In this document: positions 1 through 5,415 of the stretch, piece by piece
Layout of the letters: each line of letters opens with the position of its first letter
Position numbering within the stretch: position 1 is the first letter of the stretch
Assembly (NCBI GenBank): GCA_002279765.1
Contig: NCCR01000297.1
Span: 1-5,415 of the forward strand
Direction: 5' to 3'
Source of the DNA: Verrucomicrobia bacterium 12-59-8
Lineage (GTDB): Bacteria > Verrucomicrobiota > Verrucomicrobiae > Verrucomicrobiales > Verrucomicrobiaceae
DNA length: 5,415 nucleotides
Program-made: the position numbers and the translations under genes
Notes under the pieces: model-generated
The model's database searches: none
What the model was told of the DNA's origin: nothing
What the model saw: only the letters and a program-made list of their open reading frames with translations

Positions 1-95
1 ACCGCTTCGTTTTTGATGGCAAACGACTCGGCACAACCCGGGAGGCATGCCAATGCGAAAACCGTCAATGCCGTCCTCAGGATGATGAGATTCAT
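1..95 (-). CDS. Predicted lipoprotein, N-terminal fragment (runs off left edge)
   Basis: Reading leftward from the ATG at 95-93, the frame stays open to the window edge. It encodes about 31 residues beginning MNLIILRTALTVFALACLPG and then CAESFAIKNEA. This is a textbook type II signal peptide: a short N-region with one Arg, a hydrophobic stretch, then the lipobox LPGC with the lipidated Cys at residue 20. The mature protein should be a membrane-anchored lipoprotein exported by Sec and processed by signal peptidase II. An in-frame ATG at 110 would add MACAF; I prefer 95 because it gives a normal signal-peptide N-region, but neither start has a Shine-Dalgarno sequence. The gene lies 64 bases downstream of, and in the same direction as, the aspartyl protease lipoprotein gene, so the two may be co-transcribed. 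Too little of the mature part is present to name a function. Confidence 0.72.
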   Translation of the reverse strand, partial: MNLIILRTALTVFALACLPGCAESFAIKNEA

Positions 96-159
96 AAAAG
101 CGCAAGCCATTCAGTGCAGGAATGGGGCTGTCAACCACCGCCAGCCGCAAGAGTTGCGT

Positions 160-1044
160 TCAACGCTCCAGCCACAGGACATTGCTGCGAAAATCCACCG
201 TCAGCCGCGCGCCCTGCCAGAACCGTGAACCGATGCGCTGGGGCCCGGGCATCACATAGAGCGTCGCGCCGGGGTGCGTCTCCCCGCAGAGCGTGGCTGC
301 GGGCACCTGGATCGTGCGCGCGCCGGCCTCATCAGCCCGCACGCTGCCGCCCACGCCGCTTAGAATCAGGTTTCTGCCCATGCTCATGCCGCCATGCGCA
401 TGCCCCAGCCGTGCGGCGGTTCGTTGATCGATCACGATTCCCCAGGACGAACCGGAGTCCACCACTGCGTCCCAGGCCATGCCACCGCAGCTCACGCGAA
501 TGATGGGCAGCCCGTTCACCCAGCGCAGCGGTGTGCGCGTCACCACGCCACCTCGGGGCTGAAACGCCCGTGTAAATCCCAGCTCCACCGTGCTGCAGCG
601 GTAGTCGATCGTCAGGAAGCTGCAATGCCGGCGCAGATGATCCATGCCGAGGATGGCGCTGCCCAGTCCGCCGGGACGAAAGCTCGAAGTACCGCGCACC
701 AGACAGGGCACATTGGTGGCCTGCCATTGGCCGAGATCCATCGTGTTCATCACCGCCTGGCTGGCTCCGATGATGCCGTGCACGCCGAGAATCTGCACCC
801 TGCGCCCGCCGGTGGGCACGAGTCCACTGGCGGTGGCCACCTCAGGCGCAAACACGCTCAGCGTGGCACCCGTGTCCAGCAGCAGTGGAATGGGCCTGCG
901 CCCGTTGATGCTGGCCATGACATGCGGCGTTCCCACCTTGAACTGCACCGGCACCTCCACGTCCGCCCCCGGATTCTGCGGTGGGAACGGCAGCGCACAC
1001 GCGGAAAGCAGGCAGGCGGCGAGAAGAGCGAAGAGTGTTTTCAT
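160..1044 (-). CDS. Two-lobed aspartyl protease (retropepsin/pepsin-like) lipoprotein
   Basis: The 294-residue product begins with a lipoprotein signal peptide, LLAACLLSAC, with lipobox LSAC and the lipidated Cys at residue 16, so it should act as a membrane-anchored protein in the cell envelope. Two aspartyl-protease active-site motifs are visible: LLLDTGAT with Asp57, and AVVDSGSS with Asp196. Each half also has the later family elements. Half one has ILGMDHL at 131-137 followed by LTIDYR at 144-149. Half two has IGSRFW at 271-276 followed by LTVDFR at 281-286. The protein therefore looks like an internal tandem duplication, able to form a complete two-Asp active site in one chain. Five Cys residues in the mature part (114, 141, 150, 186, 253) could form disulfides in an oxidising compartment. 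The ATG at 1044 is chosen because the signal peptide starts directly there; no Shine-Dalgarno is evident. The substrate is unknown, and a non-proteolytic role cannot be excluded. It is divergent from the yej operon and followed by another lipoprotein gene. Confidence 0.85.
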   Translation of the reverse strand: MKTLFALLAACLLSACALPFPPQNPGADVEVPVQFKVGTPHVMASINGRRPIPLLLDTGATLSVFAPEVATASGLVPTGGRRVQILGVHGIIGASQAVMNTMDLGQWQATNVPCLVRGTSSFRPGGLGSAILGMDHLRRHCSFLTIDYRCSTVELGFTRAFQPRGGVVTRTPLRWVNGLPIIRVSCGGMAWDAVVDSGSSWGIVIDQRTAARLGHAHGGMSMGRNLILSGVGGSVRADEAGARTIQVPAATLCGETHPGATLYVMPGPQRIGSRFWQGARLTVDFRSNVLWLER

Positions 1045-1101
1045 GAGGCTGCTGCACGCTTAAACCCAATCGGCGCATTCGCATTCACTGGTTCTGCGCA
1101 A

Positions 1102-1107
1102 ATCATA
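1102..1107 (-). promoter_or_regulatory. Candidate -10 box for the protease lipoprotein gene
   Basis: The minus strand reads TATGAT here, one mismatch from TATAAT. It sits about 58 bases before the protease start codon. The position is sensible but the sequence 16-18 bases upstream (around GCCGCT) does not resemble TTGACA, so this rests on a single hexamer and could be chance. Confidence 0.25.
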
Positions 1108-1121
1108 CACAAATCCTTGTG
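1108..1121. promoter_or_regulatory. Short inverted repeat CACAA-ATCC-TTGTG, possible operator
   Basis: A perfect 5-base inverted repeat with a 4-base spacer lies in the divergent intergenic region, directly beside the candidate leftward -10 box. A repressor site shared by the two divergent units would be placed like this. The arms are short, and such a dyad is expected by chance fairly often, so the regulatory reading is weak. Confidence 0.2.
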
Positions 1122-1172
1122 CCCAGCGGCGTATTGTCGGAGGTTTCCTTTCTCCTCCCGCCGACCGCCCTC

Positions 1173-2429
1173 ATGCGCGACTACTTCATCCGCCGCTTTT
1201 TGCTCATCATTCCGACTCTCATCGGGGCGACGCTGGTGGTGTTTTTCATCACGCGCATCACGCCCGGAGGACCGCTGGAGGCAGCCCTGCAAAAAGCAGC
1301 CTCCATGCAGGCGGAACGCGGTATGAAGGACGCCGGGGGGTCTCTGAGTGAAGAGCAGAAGGAAGAAATGGCCGCCTACTATGGCTTTGACCGCCCGTTT
1401 TTCCCGGCCTACCTCGCCTGGCTCGGGGTGCTGCCGAAAGAGGGCGACAAGCGGTTCATCAAGTTCGACAAAGACGCCCAGGAGATGCCCGTGACGCTGC
1501 AGGAACTCCTGCCGCGCGAACAATGGACGCCCAACAATGCCTACCGCCTCATTCAGGCCAAGGTAACGCGTGATGGCGGACTAAGCGCTGGCAGCGCCAA
1601 GGAAGTGGAGAACTGGAAGACGCGGGCCGAGGAGGAGAAGAACCGCGTCCAGGTCTTCCGCCCGAAGTTCGATGGCCTGCTCCAGGGTAATCTGGGCATC
1701 TCGACACGCTACAACGAATCTGTCTGGGGGATGATCCGCGAGCGCATGCCCATCTCGATCTTCTACGGCCTCGCCTCGTTCTTCATCACCTACATCATCT
1801 GCATTCCGCTCGGCATCTTGAAAGCGATCAAGCACCGCACGGTGATCGACAATGTGAGCTCCATTCTGATCTTCGTCGGGTATGCAGTCCCTGGGTTTGT
1901 GCTCGCGAGTGTGCTGGTGGTGTATCTCGCAGCACGGCTCAACTGGTTCCCCACAGGGGGCTTCACCAGCGACAACTTCGATTCATTGAGTCTGGGCGGG
2001 AAAATCTGGGATGTGGTGCATCACGCCATCCTGCCGCTGATCTGCTACCTCGTCGGCAGTTTTGCCTTCATGACCATGCTGGTGAAAAACAACCTCATGG
2101 ACAATCTGGCCGCGGATTATGTACGCACCGCCATCGCCAAGGGAGCAAGCTTCAAGCGCGCCGTGCTGGTGCATGCGATGAGAAACTCGCTCATCCCGCT
2201 GGCAACGACACTGGGGCACATCGTCTCGATTTTCGTGGCCGGCTCCGTGCTCATCGAAATGATCTTTGAGATCAATGGCTACGGCCTGCTGGGGTATTAC
2301 AGCATCGTGGATCGTGACTACCCTCTGGTGATGGGCATCCTCGTGCTGGACGTGCTCCTGCTGATGGTGGGAAACATTCTGTCTGACTTCTTCGTGGCGC
2401 TGACGGATCCGCGCATTCGCTTCGAGTAA
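1173..2429 (+). CDS. yejB: Yej-type peptide ABC importer, permease subunit YejB
   Basis: The 418-residue product is an inner-membrane permease of the DppB/OppB class and matches YejB along its length. It opens with MRDYFIRRFLLIIPTL and FFITRITPGGP (first helix and the loop motif of the family), then YYGFDRP at 69-75. Later it has IPLGILKAI at 211-219, SDNFDSL at 266-272 and the cytoplasmic EAA loop ADYVRTAIAKGAS (314-326), which docks on the ATPase. It ends with SVLIEMIFEINGYGLLGY (358-375), RDYP and the terminal TDPRIRFE, all as in E. coli YejB. Hydrophobic segments lie near 9-28, 193-215, 229-253, 281-304, 345-365 and 387-411, giving the usual six helices. From memory the E. coli protein is about 364 residues; the excess here is a hydrophilic insertion at about 85-165. 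I chose the ATG at 1173 because the conserved N-terminus begins there; an upstream GTG at 1119 would add 18 residues without family character. No well-placed Shine-Dalgarno is seen. It is the first gene of the operon, 5 bases before yejE. Confidence 0.92.
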   Translation: MRDYFIRRFLLIIPTLIGATLVVFFITRITPGGPLEAALQKAASMQAERGMKDAGGSLSEEQKEEMAAYYGFDRPFFPAYLAWLGVLPKEGDKRFIKFDKDAQEMPVTLQELLPREQWTPNNAYRLIQAKVTRDGGLSAGSAKEVENWKTRAEEEKNRVQVFRPKFDGLLQGNLGISTRYNESVWGMIRERMPISIFYGLASFFITYIICIPLGILKAIKHRTVIDNVSSILIFVGYAVPGFVLASVLVVYLAARLNWFPTGGFTSDNFDSLSLGGKIWDVVHHAILPLICYLVGSFAFMTMLVKNNLMDNLAADYVRTAIAKGASFKRAVLVHAMRNSLIPLATTLGHIVSIFVAGSVLIEMIFEINGYGLLGYYSIVDRDYPLVMGILVLDVLLLMVGNILSDFFVALTDPRIRFE

Positions 2430-2434
2430 ATTCC

Positions 2435-3946
2435 ATGTCACCTCGCACCACCGGCATCACCCTCCTTGTTTATGCAGCGCTCAGTGCGCTGATGCGCGGA
2501 CTGTCCTTGTCGGTGCCTGTGTTCAAGATCCCTTTCCTCGGCGGTGACGTGCCTGGCTGGGTGCTGCTGGTGCTCCTGGCTTTGACCGGCGGATGGCTGC
2601 TCTGGAAAGGCCAGCGTCAGTGGCAGCCAAGTCCTCTAACCTTGAAACAGTTCCGCCGCTTCCGCGAGATCCGCCGTGGCCATGTCTCGTTTCTCCTTCT
2701 GCTCGGACTCGTCGGTGTGGCTTCACTGGACAGCCTCCTGGTCGGCAAGCGGGCGCTCGTCGTTCGTTATGAGGGGCGCTTCTATTTTCCGTTTGTGACG
2801 AACGTGCTGCCCGCCACCACCTTCGGTTTGAAGGATGATTCCGAGACCGACTACCGCGAGCTGCAACTGCAGTTTCGAGAAAAAGGCTCCGGCAACTGGG
2901 TGATGATGCCGCTGGTGCCTTACGCCTCCAAGCTCGACACACCGGAAATCATTGAGGAGGTCGTGCTGCGTGATGGCGTGGCCTATCGCGACAGTGAATC
3001 GCACCCCTTCGATGGCCGTGCCTACACTGTCTTTCGTGACAAGCCGGAACAGAAGCGCCAGGAGTGGGTGTTCCGCCATGGCCTGAAGCAGGGCGAAATG
3101 CGCGGCTGGGACTTGAAAAATGAGCAGGTAGAAAAAGGCACTTATGAGAAGGGCCAGCGTACCGCCTATGCAGACTATTCGGAGGGCAAGGCGGCCGCAC
3201 TCGAATCTCAGGCTGCGGGGACCCTGCAGACCGTGGTTTATCCGCCCTCGCCACCGTCTTGGACTCAACGCCACTTTCTGGGCACCACTTCCTCAGGAGG
3301 TGATGTGCTGGCGATTCTTTTCGGCGGCTGGCAGCAGGCCATCATCGCCTCACTGCTGTTTGTGACATTCGTGTTTGTCGCCGGCGTCGCGGTAGGTGGC
3401 ATGCTGGGTTACTTCGGCAGTGTGCTGGATCTCATCGGCATGCGGTTGATCGAGATCTGGTCCGTGCTGCCGTTTCTGTTCATCGTCATGATCATCAGTT
3501 CGATGGTCAGCCCCACTTTGTTTCTGCTGGTGGCCATCATTTCGCTCTTCAGCTGGATGGGCACGACGATCTACATCCGCACCGCCGTTTTGCGGGAGAA
3601 AGCGCGGGATTATGTCGCCTCGGCCCGCCTGCTTGGCACTGGAACGGTCCGCGTCATCTTCAAACACATCCTGCCCAACAGCATCGCTATCCTGGTGACG
3701 CTCGCGCCTTTTGAAGTCGCGGCGATCATCTCCTCTCTGGCGGCACTGGACTACCTCGGCTTTGGCCTGCCGCCTGAAGAGCCGAGCTGGGGCCGACTGC
3801 TGCATGAAGGCACGGAAGACTTCAACTATCCCTGGATCGTCAGCAGCGCCTTCTTCGCCATGACGCTGGTGCTCGTGCTGGTCACCTTCGTCGGTGAAGC
3901 GGTGCGCGAGGCCTTCGATCCCAAAAAATTCACCACCTACCAATGA
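2435..3946 (+). CDS. yejE: Yej-type peptide ABC importer, permease subunit YejE (enlarged)
   Basis: The 503-residue product is the second inner-membrane permease of the importer (DppC/OppC class, YejE subgroup). Family signatures in order are FRRFREIRRG (73-82) before the first core helix (83-102), LVVRYEGRFYFP (108-119), YPPSPPS (269-275), FLGTTSSGGDVLA (281-293), IEIWSVLPFLFI (339-350), the EAA loop ARDYVASARLLGTG (390-403) with KHILPNS, LDYLGFGLPP (438-447) and the terminus GEAVREAFDPKKF (487-499). YejE in E. coli is about 341 residues. The excess is in two places: an N-terminal extension of about 70 residues with two hydrophobic stretches (8-20 and 41-57), and an extracytoplasmic loop enlarged at about 140-265 that contains MORN-like elements. 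The ATG at 2435 follows the yejB stop by 5 bases and suits translational coupling. A TTG at 2642 would give a normal YejE N-terminus, so the start is less certain than the identity. Its stop overlaps the yejA start. Confidence 0.9.
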   Translation: MSPRTTGITLLVYAALSALMRGLSLSVPVFKIPFLGGDVPGWVLLVLLALTGGWLLWKGQRQWQPSPLTLKQFRRFREIRRGHVSFLLLLGLVGVASLDSLLVGKRALVVRYEGRFYFPFVTNVLPATTFGLKDDSETDYRELQLQFREKGSGNWVMMPLVPYASKLDTPEIIEEVVLRDGVAYRDSESHPFDGRAYTVFRDKPEQKRQEWVFRHGLKQGEMRGWDLKNEQVEKGTYEKGQRTAYADYSEGKAAALESQAAGTLQTVVYPPSPPSWTQRHFLGTTSSGGDVLAILFGGWQQAIIASLLFVTFVFVAGVAVGGMLGYFGSVLDLIGMRLIEIWSVLPFLFIVMIISSMVSPTLFLLVAIISLFSWMGTTIYIRTAVLREKARDYVASARLLGTGTVRVIFKHILPNSIAILVTLAPFEVAAIISSLAALDYLGFGLPPEEPSWGRLLHEGTEDFNYPWIVSSAFFAMTLVLVLVTFVGEAVREAFDPKKFTTYQ

Positions 3947-5415
3947 AGCAACGCCCGCAGCACACAGCACGAAACCTCAGGCGCACGCTGCGTTCGCTTG
4001 GCCTTCTGCTGTGCGCGGCTGTGGTCTCCGCCTGTTCCAAATCAGAAGACAACCGCTTCCCGCCGTACGACAACACGGCGGAAGTGCAGGCCTATTGGAA
4101 ATCCAAGCCGCAGTTCTTCCAATGGAAGACGGTGGCGGATCTGCCGCCAGACCTGAAGTGGGAGAACGGTGCGAATGTGCCTGAGTTTGGTGACCCACGC
4201 GCCAAGAAGGGCGGCACCTTCCACGACTGGCACGCGAGCTACCCTCCAACGTTCCGCGTTGTTGGGCCCGACGCTGGCAACAGCTTTCGTAAAGAGCATC
4301 ACGATCACGTCCAGATCAGTCTTGTCATGCGTCATCTCGACGAAGATGCCTGGATTCCAGGACTCGCCAAAGAGTGGGCCGTCTCCAAGGACCGCAAGAC
4401 GGTTTATTATCGTCTCCACGACAACCTGACTTACTCCGATGGCAAGCCGGTTGTGGTGGAAGACTTCTTCATGACCTTCTTTGTCATGACCAGTCCTCAC
4501 ATCAAGGACCCTTGGTACAACGACTGGTACACCAAGGAATATGCCGCCATCGCCAAGTATGATGAGCGCACCCTTTCCATCACCCTTCCGGAGCCGAAGC
4601 CCGATCCTCTCTGGTATGCCGACATACCGGTTTCGTCTCAGTCTTTCTTCCGGGAACTGGGTCCAGACTTCCCCGCGCGCTACCAGTGGCGCATCACTCC
4701 CGTGACGGGAGCCTACCAGATCGATCCCGCCTTGTTGAAGCGCGGACGCTCGATCACTCTCAGCCGCGTGAAGGACTGGTGGGCGCGTGATTTGAAGCAC
4801 TACCGGTACATCAACAACGTGGACTTCATCGAGTTCAAGATCGTCGCCAGCCAGGACAAGGCTTTTGAGATGTTCCGCCAGGGCGAGTTCGACTACTTCC
4901 TCGCCGGCCTGCCGCGCTACTGGTATGACAAGACGGAGATTCCCGAGATCTACCACGGCTACATCGAACGCCACAAGTTCTACAACGAGTACCCACAGGT
5001 CACCTGGGGCATCCGCATCAATGAAAGCAAGCCGCCGCTCGACAACCTTGATGTGCGTCTCGGCATCAATTACGCCATGAATTTCGAGAAGGTGATCGAG
5101 GTGGATTTTCGCGGCGACAAGACGCGCATGAACACCACGGAGTCTGGTTTCGGCAAGTACACCAATCCCAGCGTCCGCGCACGCGCCTACGACCCCGTGA
5201 AGGCGCGCGAGCACTTTGCCAAAGCCGGCTATACCATCCCCGGACCCGATGGCATTCTGAAAAACGCGGAAGGCAAGCGGCTCTCATTCACACTCACCAC
5301 CTTCAATACAGGCACCGTCATGCCCATCATGCTGCGCCTCAAAGAGGAAGCCAAAAAGGCCGGCTTGGAAATGAACATCGAAGGCCTCGACGGCACGCAA
5401 ATGTACAAGAAGCTC
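3943..5415 (+). CDS. yejA: Yej-type periplasmic substrate-binding lipoprotein YejA (3' end missing)
   Basis: An open frame of 491 codons runs from the ATG at 3943 to the window end without a stop. The product is a family 5 (peptide/opine/nickel class) extracytoplasmic solute-binding protein, most like YejA given its neighbours. The N-terminus is a lipoprotein signal with an Arg-rich N-region (RRTLRS at 13-18), a hydrophobic core and the lipobox VSAC, Cys31 being the lipidated residue. Family motifs follow: GDPRAKKGGTF (83-93), GLAKEWAVSKD (140-150), YRLHDNLTYSDGKPV (156-170) with EDFF, ITPVTGAYQI (251-260), AFEMFRQGEFDYF (307-319), LDNLDVRLGINYAMN (366-380) and AREHFAKAGY (421-430). YejA proteins are about 600 residues, so roughly 110 are likely missing. 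The start codon overlaps the yejE stop (ATGA), showing an operon with coupled translation; no Shine-Dalgarno is present. It would capture ligand and deliver it to YejB/YejE. The true ligand cannot be read from sequence; homologues carry peptides, microcin C or peptidoglycan fragments. Confidence 0.9.
   Translation, partial: MKQRPQHTARNLRRTLRSLGLLLCAAVVSACSKSEDNRFPPYDNTAEVQAYWKSKPQFFQWKTVADLPPDLKWENGANVPEFGDPRAKKGGTFHDWHASYPPTFRVVGPDAGNSFRKEHHDHVQISLVMRHLDEDAWIPGLAKEWAVSKDRKTVYYRLHDNLTYSDGKPVVVEDFFMTFFVMTSPHIKDPWYNDWYTKEYAAIAKYDERTLSITLPEPKPDPLWYADIPVSSQSFFRELGPDFPARYQWRITPVTGAYQIDPALLKRGRSITLSRVKDWWARDLKHYRYINNVDFIEFKIVASQDKAFEMFRQGEFDYFLAGLPRYWYDKTEIPEIYHGYIERHKFYNEYPQVTWGIRINESKPPLDNLDVRLGINYAMNFEKVIEVDFRGDKTRMNTTESGFGKYTNPSVRARAYDPVKAREHFAKAGYTIPGPDGILKNAEGKRLSFTLTTFNTGTVMPIMLRLKEEAKKAGLEMNIEGLDGTQMYKKL

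Larger units (their letters stand above)
1045..1172. promoter_or_regulatory. Divergent intergenic region with candidate control elements
   Basis: This 128-base gap separates the leftward protease gene from the rightward yejB and must hold the promoters of both unless transcription enters from further away. On the minus strand, TATGAT (plus-strand 1102-1107) is one mismatch from the sigma-70 -10 consensus and would give a leader of about 50 bases for the protease gene, but I find no good -35 hexamer at 16-18 bases from it. I find no convincing rightward sigma-70 promoter. A GGAGG at 1139-1143 lies 29 bases before the yejB ATG, too far for normal ribosome binding, and is complementary to CCTCC at 1154-1158. 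No open reading frame here looks real. Confidence 0.5.

Noticed and set aside
107..125. CCATTC/GAATGG inverted repeat between the two leftward genes
   Set aside because: A 6-base stem with a 7-base loop could form, but the nearest T-run is about 7 bases away, short and leads into the next gene's start. I cannot support it as a terminator or regulator.
146..158. CGCAA-GAG-TTGCG hairpin just after the protease stop, considered as a terminator
   Set aside because: The stem is only 5 bases and no T-run follows in the leftward direction, so it is not a credible Rho-independent terminator.
13..228. Plus-strand 71-codon frame at the left edge
   Set aside because: It overlaps the minus-strand lipoprotein signal peptide and the 3' end of the protease gene, and its product has no recognisable features.
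1119..1172. GTG start adding 18 residues to YejB
   Set aside because: The family N-terminus (MRDYFIRRFLL) starts at 1173, the added residues have no family character, and the GTG has no ribosome-binding sequence.
394..1326. Plus-strand open frame of 310 codons opposite the protease gene and into yejB
   Set aside because: The opposite strand has a lipobox and two aspartyl-protease motifs, and the 3' part overlaps yejB in another frame. The product is a His/Arg/Pro-rich shadow.
3350..3970. Minus-strand open frame of 206 codons opposite yejE
   Set aside because: It is antisense to the most conserved part of YejE and rich in Asp/His/Gln/Arg without domain features; a shadow frame.
4042..5214. 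Long minus-strand open frame of 390 codons opposite yejA
   Set aside because: It is fully antisense to a gene with clear family motifs. Its product is a Val/Leu/Asp/His-rich sequence with no recognisable domain, typical of the reverse frame of GC-rich coding DNA.

Overview
The window looks like chromosomal DNA from a moderately GC-rich Gram-negative bacterium with an outer membrane: it carries three predicted lipoproteins and a periplasmic-binding-protein-dependent importer. The style of the proteins (a two-lobed aspartyl protease lipoprotein, an enlarged Yej-type transporter) and the lack of a well-placed Shine-Dalgarno sequence before any start suggest Verrucomicrobiota or a neighbouring phylum. 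This is an impression, not a demonstrated placement. I see no mobile element, CRISPR array, tRNA or rRNA.

Left part, minus strand (1-1044): two genes are read leftward. A complete gene (160-1044) encodes a 294-residue lipoprotein with two aspartyl-protease active-site motifs, DTGA and DSGS, in two visibly related halves. It is followed after 64 bases by the first ~31 codons of a second lipoprotein gene (1-95), which runs off the left edge and shows only a signal peptide and lipobox.

Middle (1045-1172): a 128-base divergent intergenic region separates the leftward genes from a rightward operon. It holds a TATGAT box in the leftward direction, a short CACAA/TTGTG dyad and a GGAGG sequence, all of uncertain function.

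Right part, plus strand (1173-5415): a tightly packed operon of a Yej-type peptide importer. The order is permease YejB (1173-2429), permease YejE (2435-3946, 5-base gap) and substrate-binding lipoprotein YejA (3943 to beyond the right edge, overlapping the yejE stop by ATGA). The E. coli order is yejA-B-E-F, so the binding-protein gene has moved to third place here. The ATPase (YejF) is not in the window. YejB and YejE would form the membrane channel and YejA would deliver peptides or peptide-like ligands.

The most unusual feature is that both permeases carry large insertions in the equivalent extracytoplasmic loop after their first core membrane helix: about 80 residues in YejB, and about 100 or more in YejE including MORN-like GxY/G repeats. 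YejE also has an extra N-terminal hydrophobic extension of about 70 residues.
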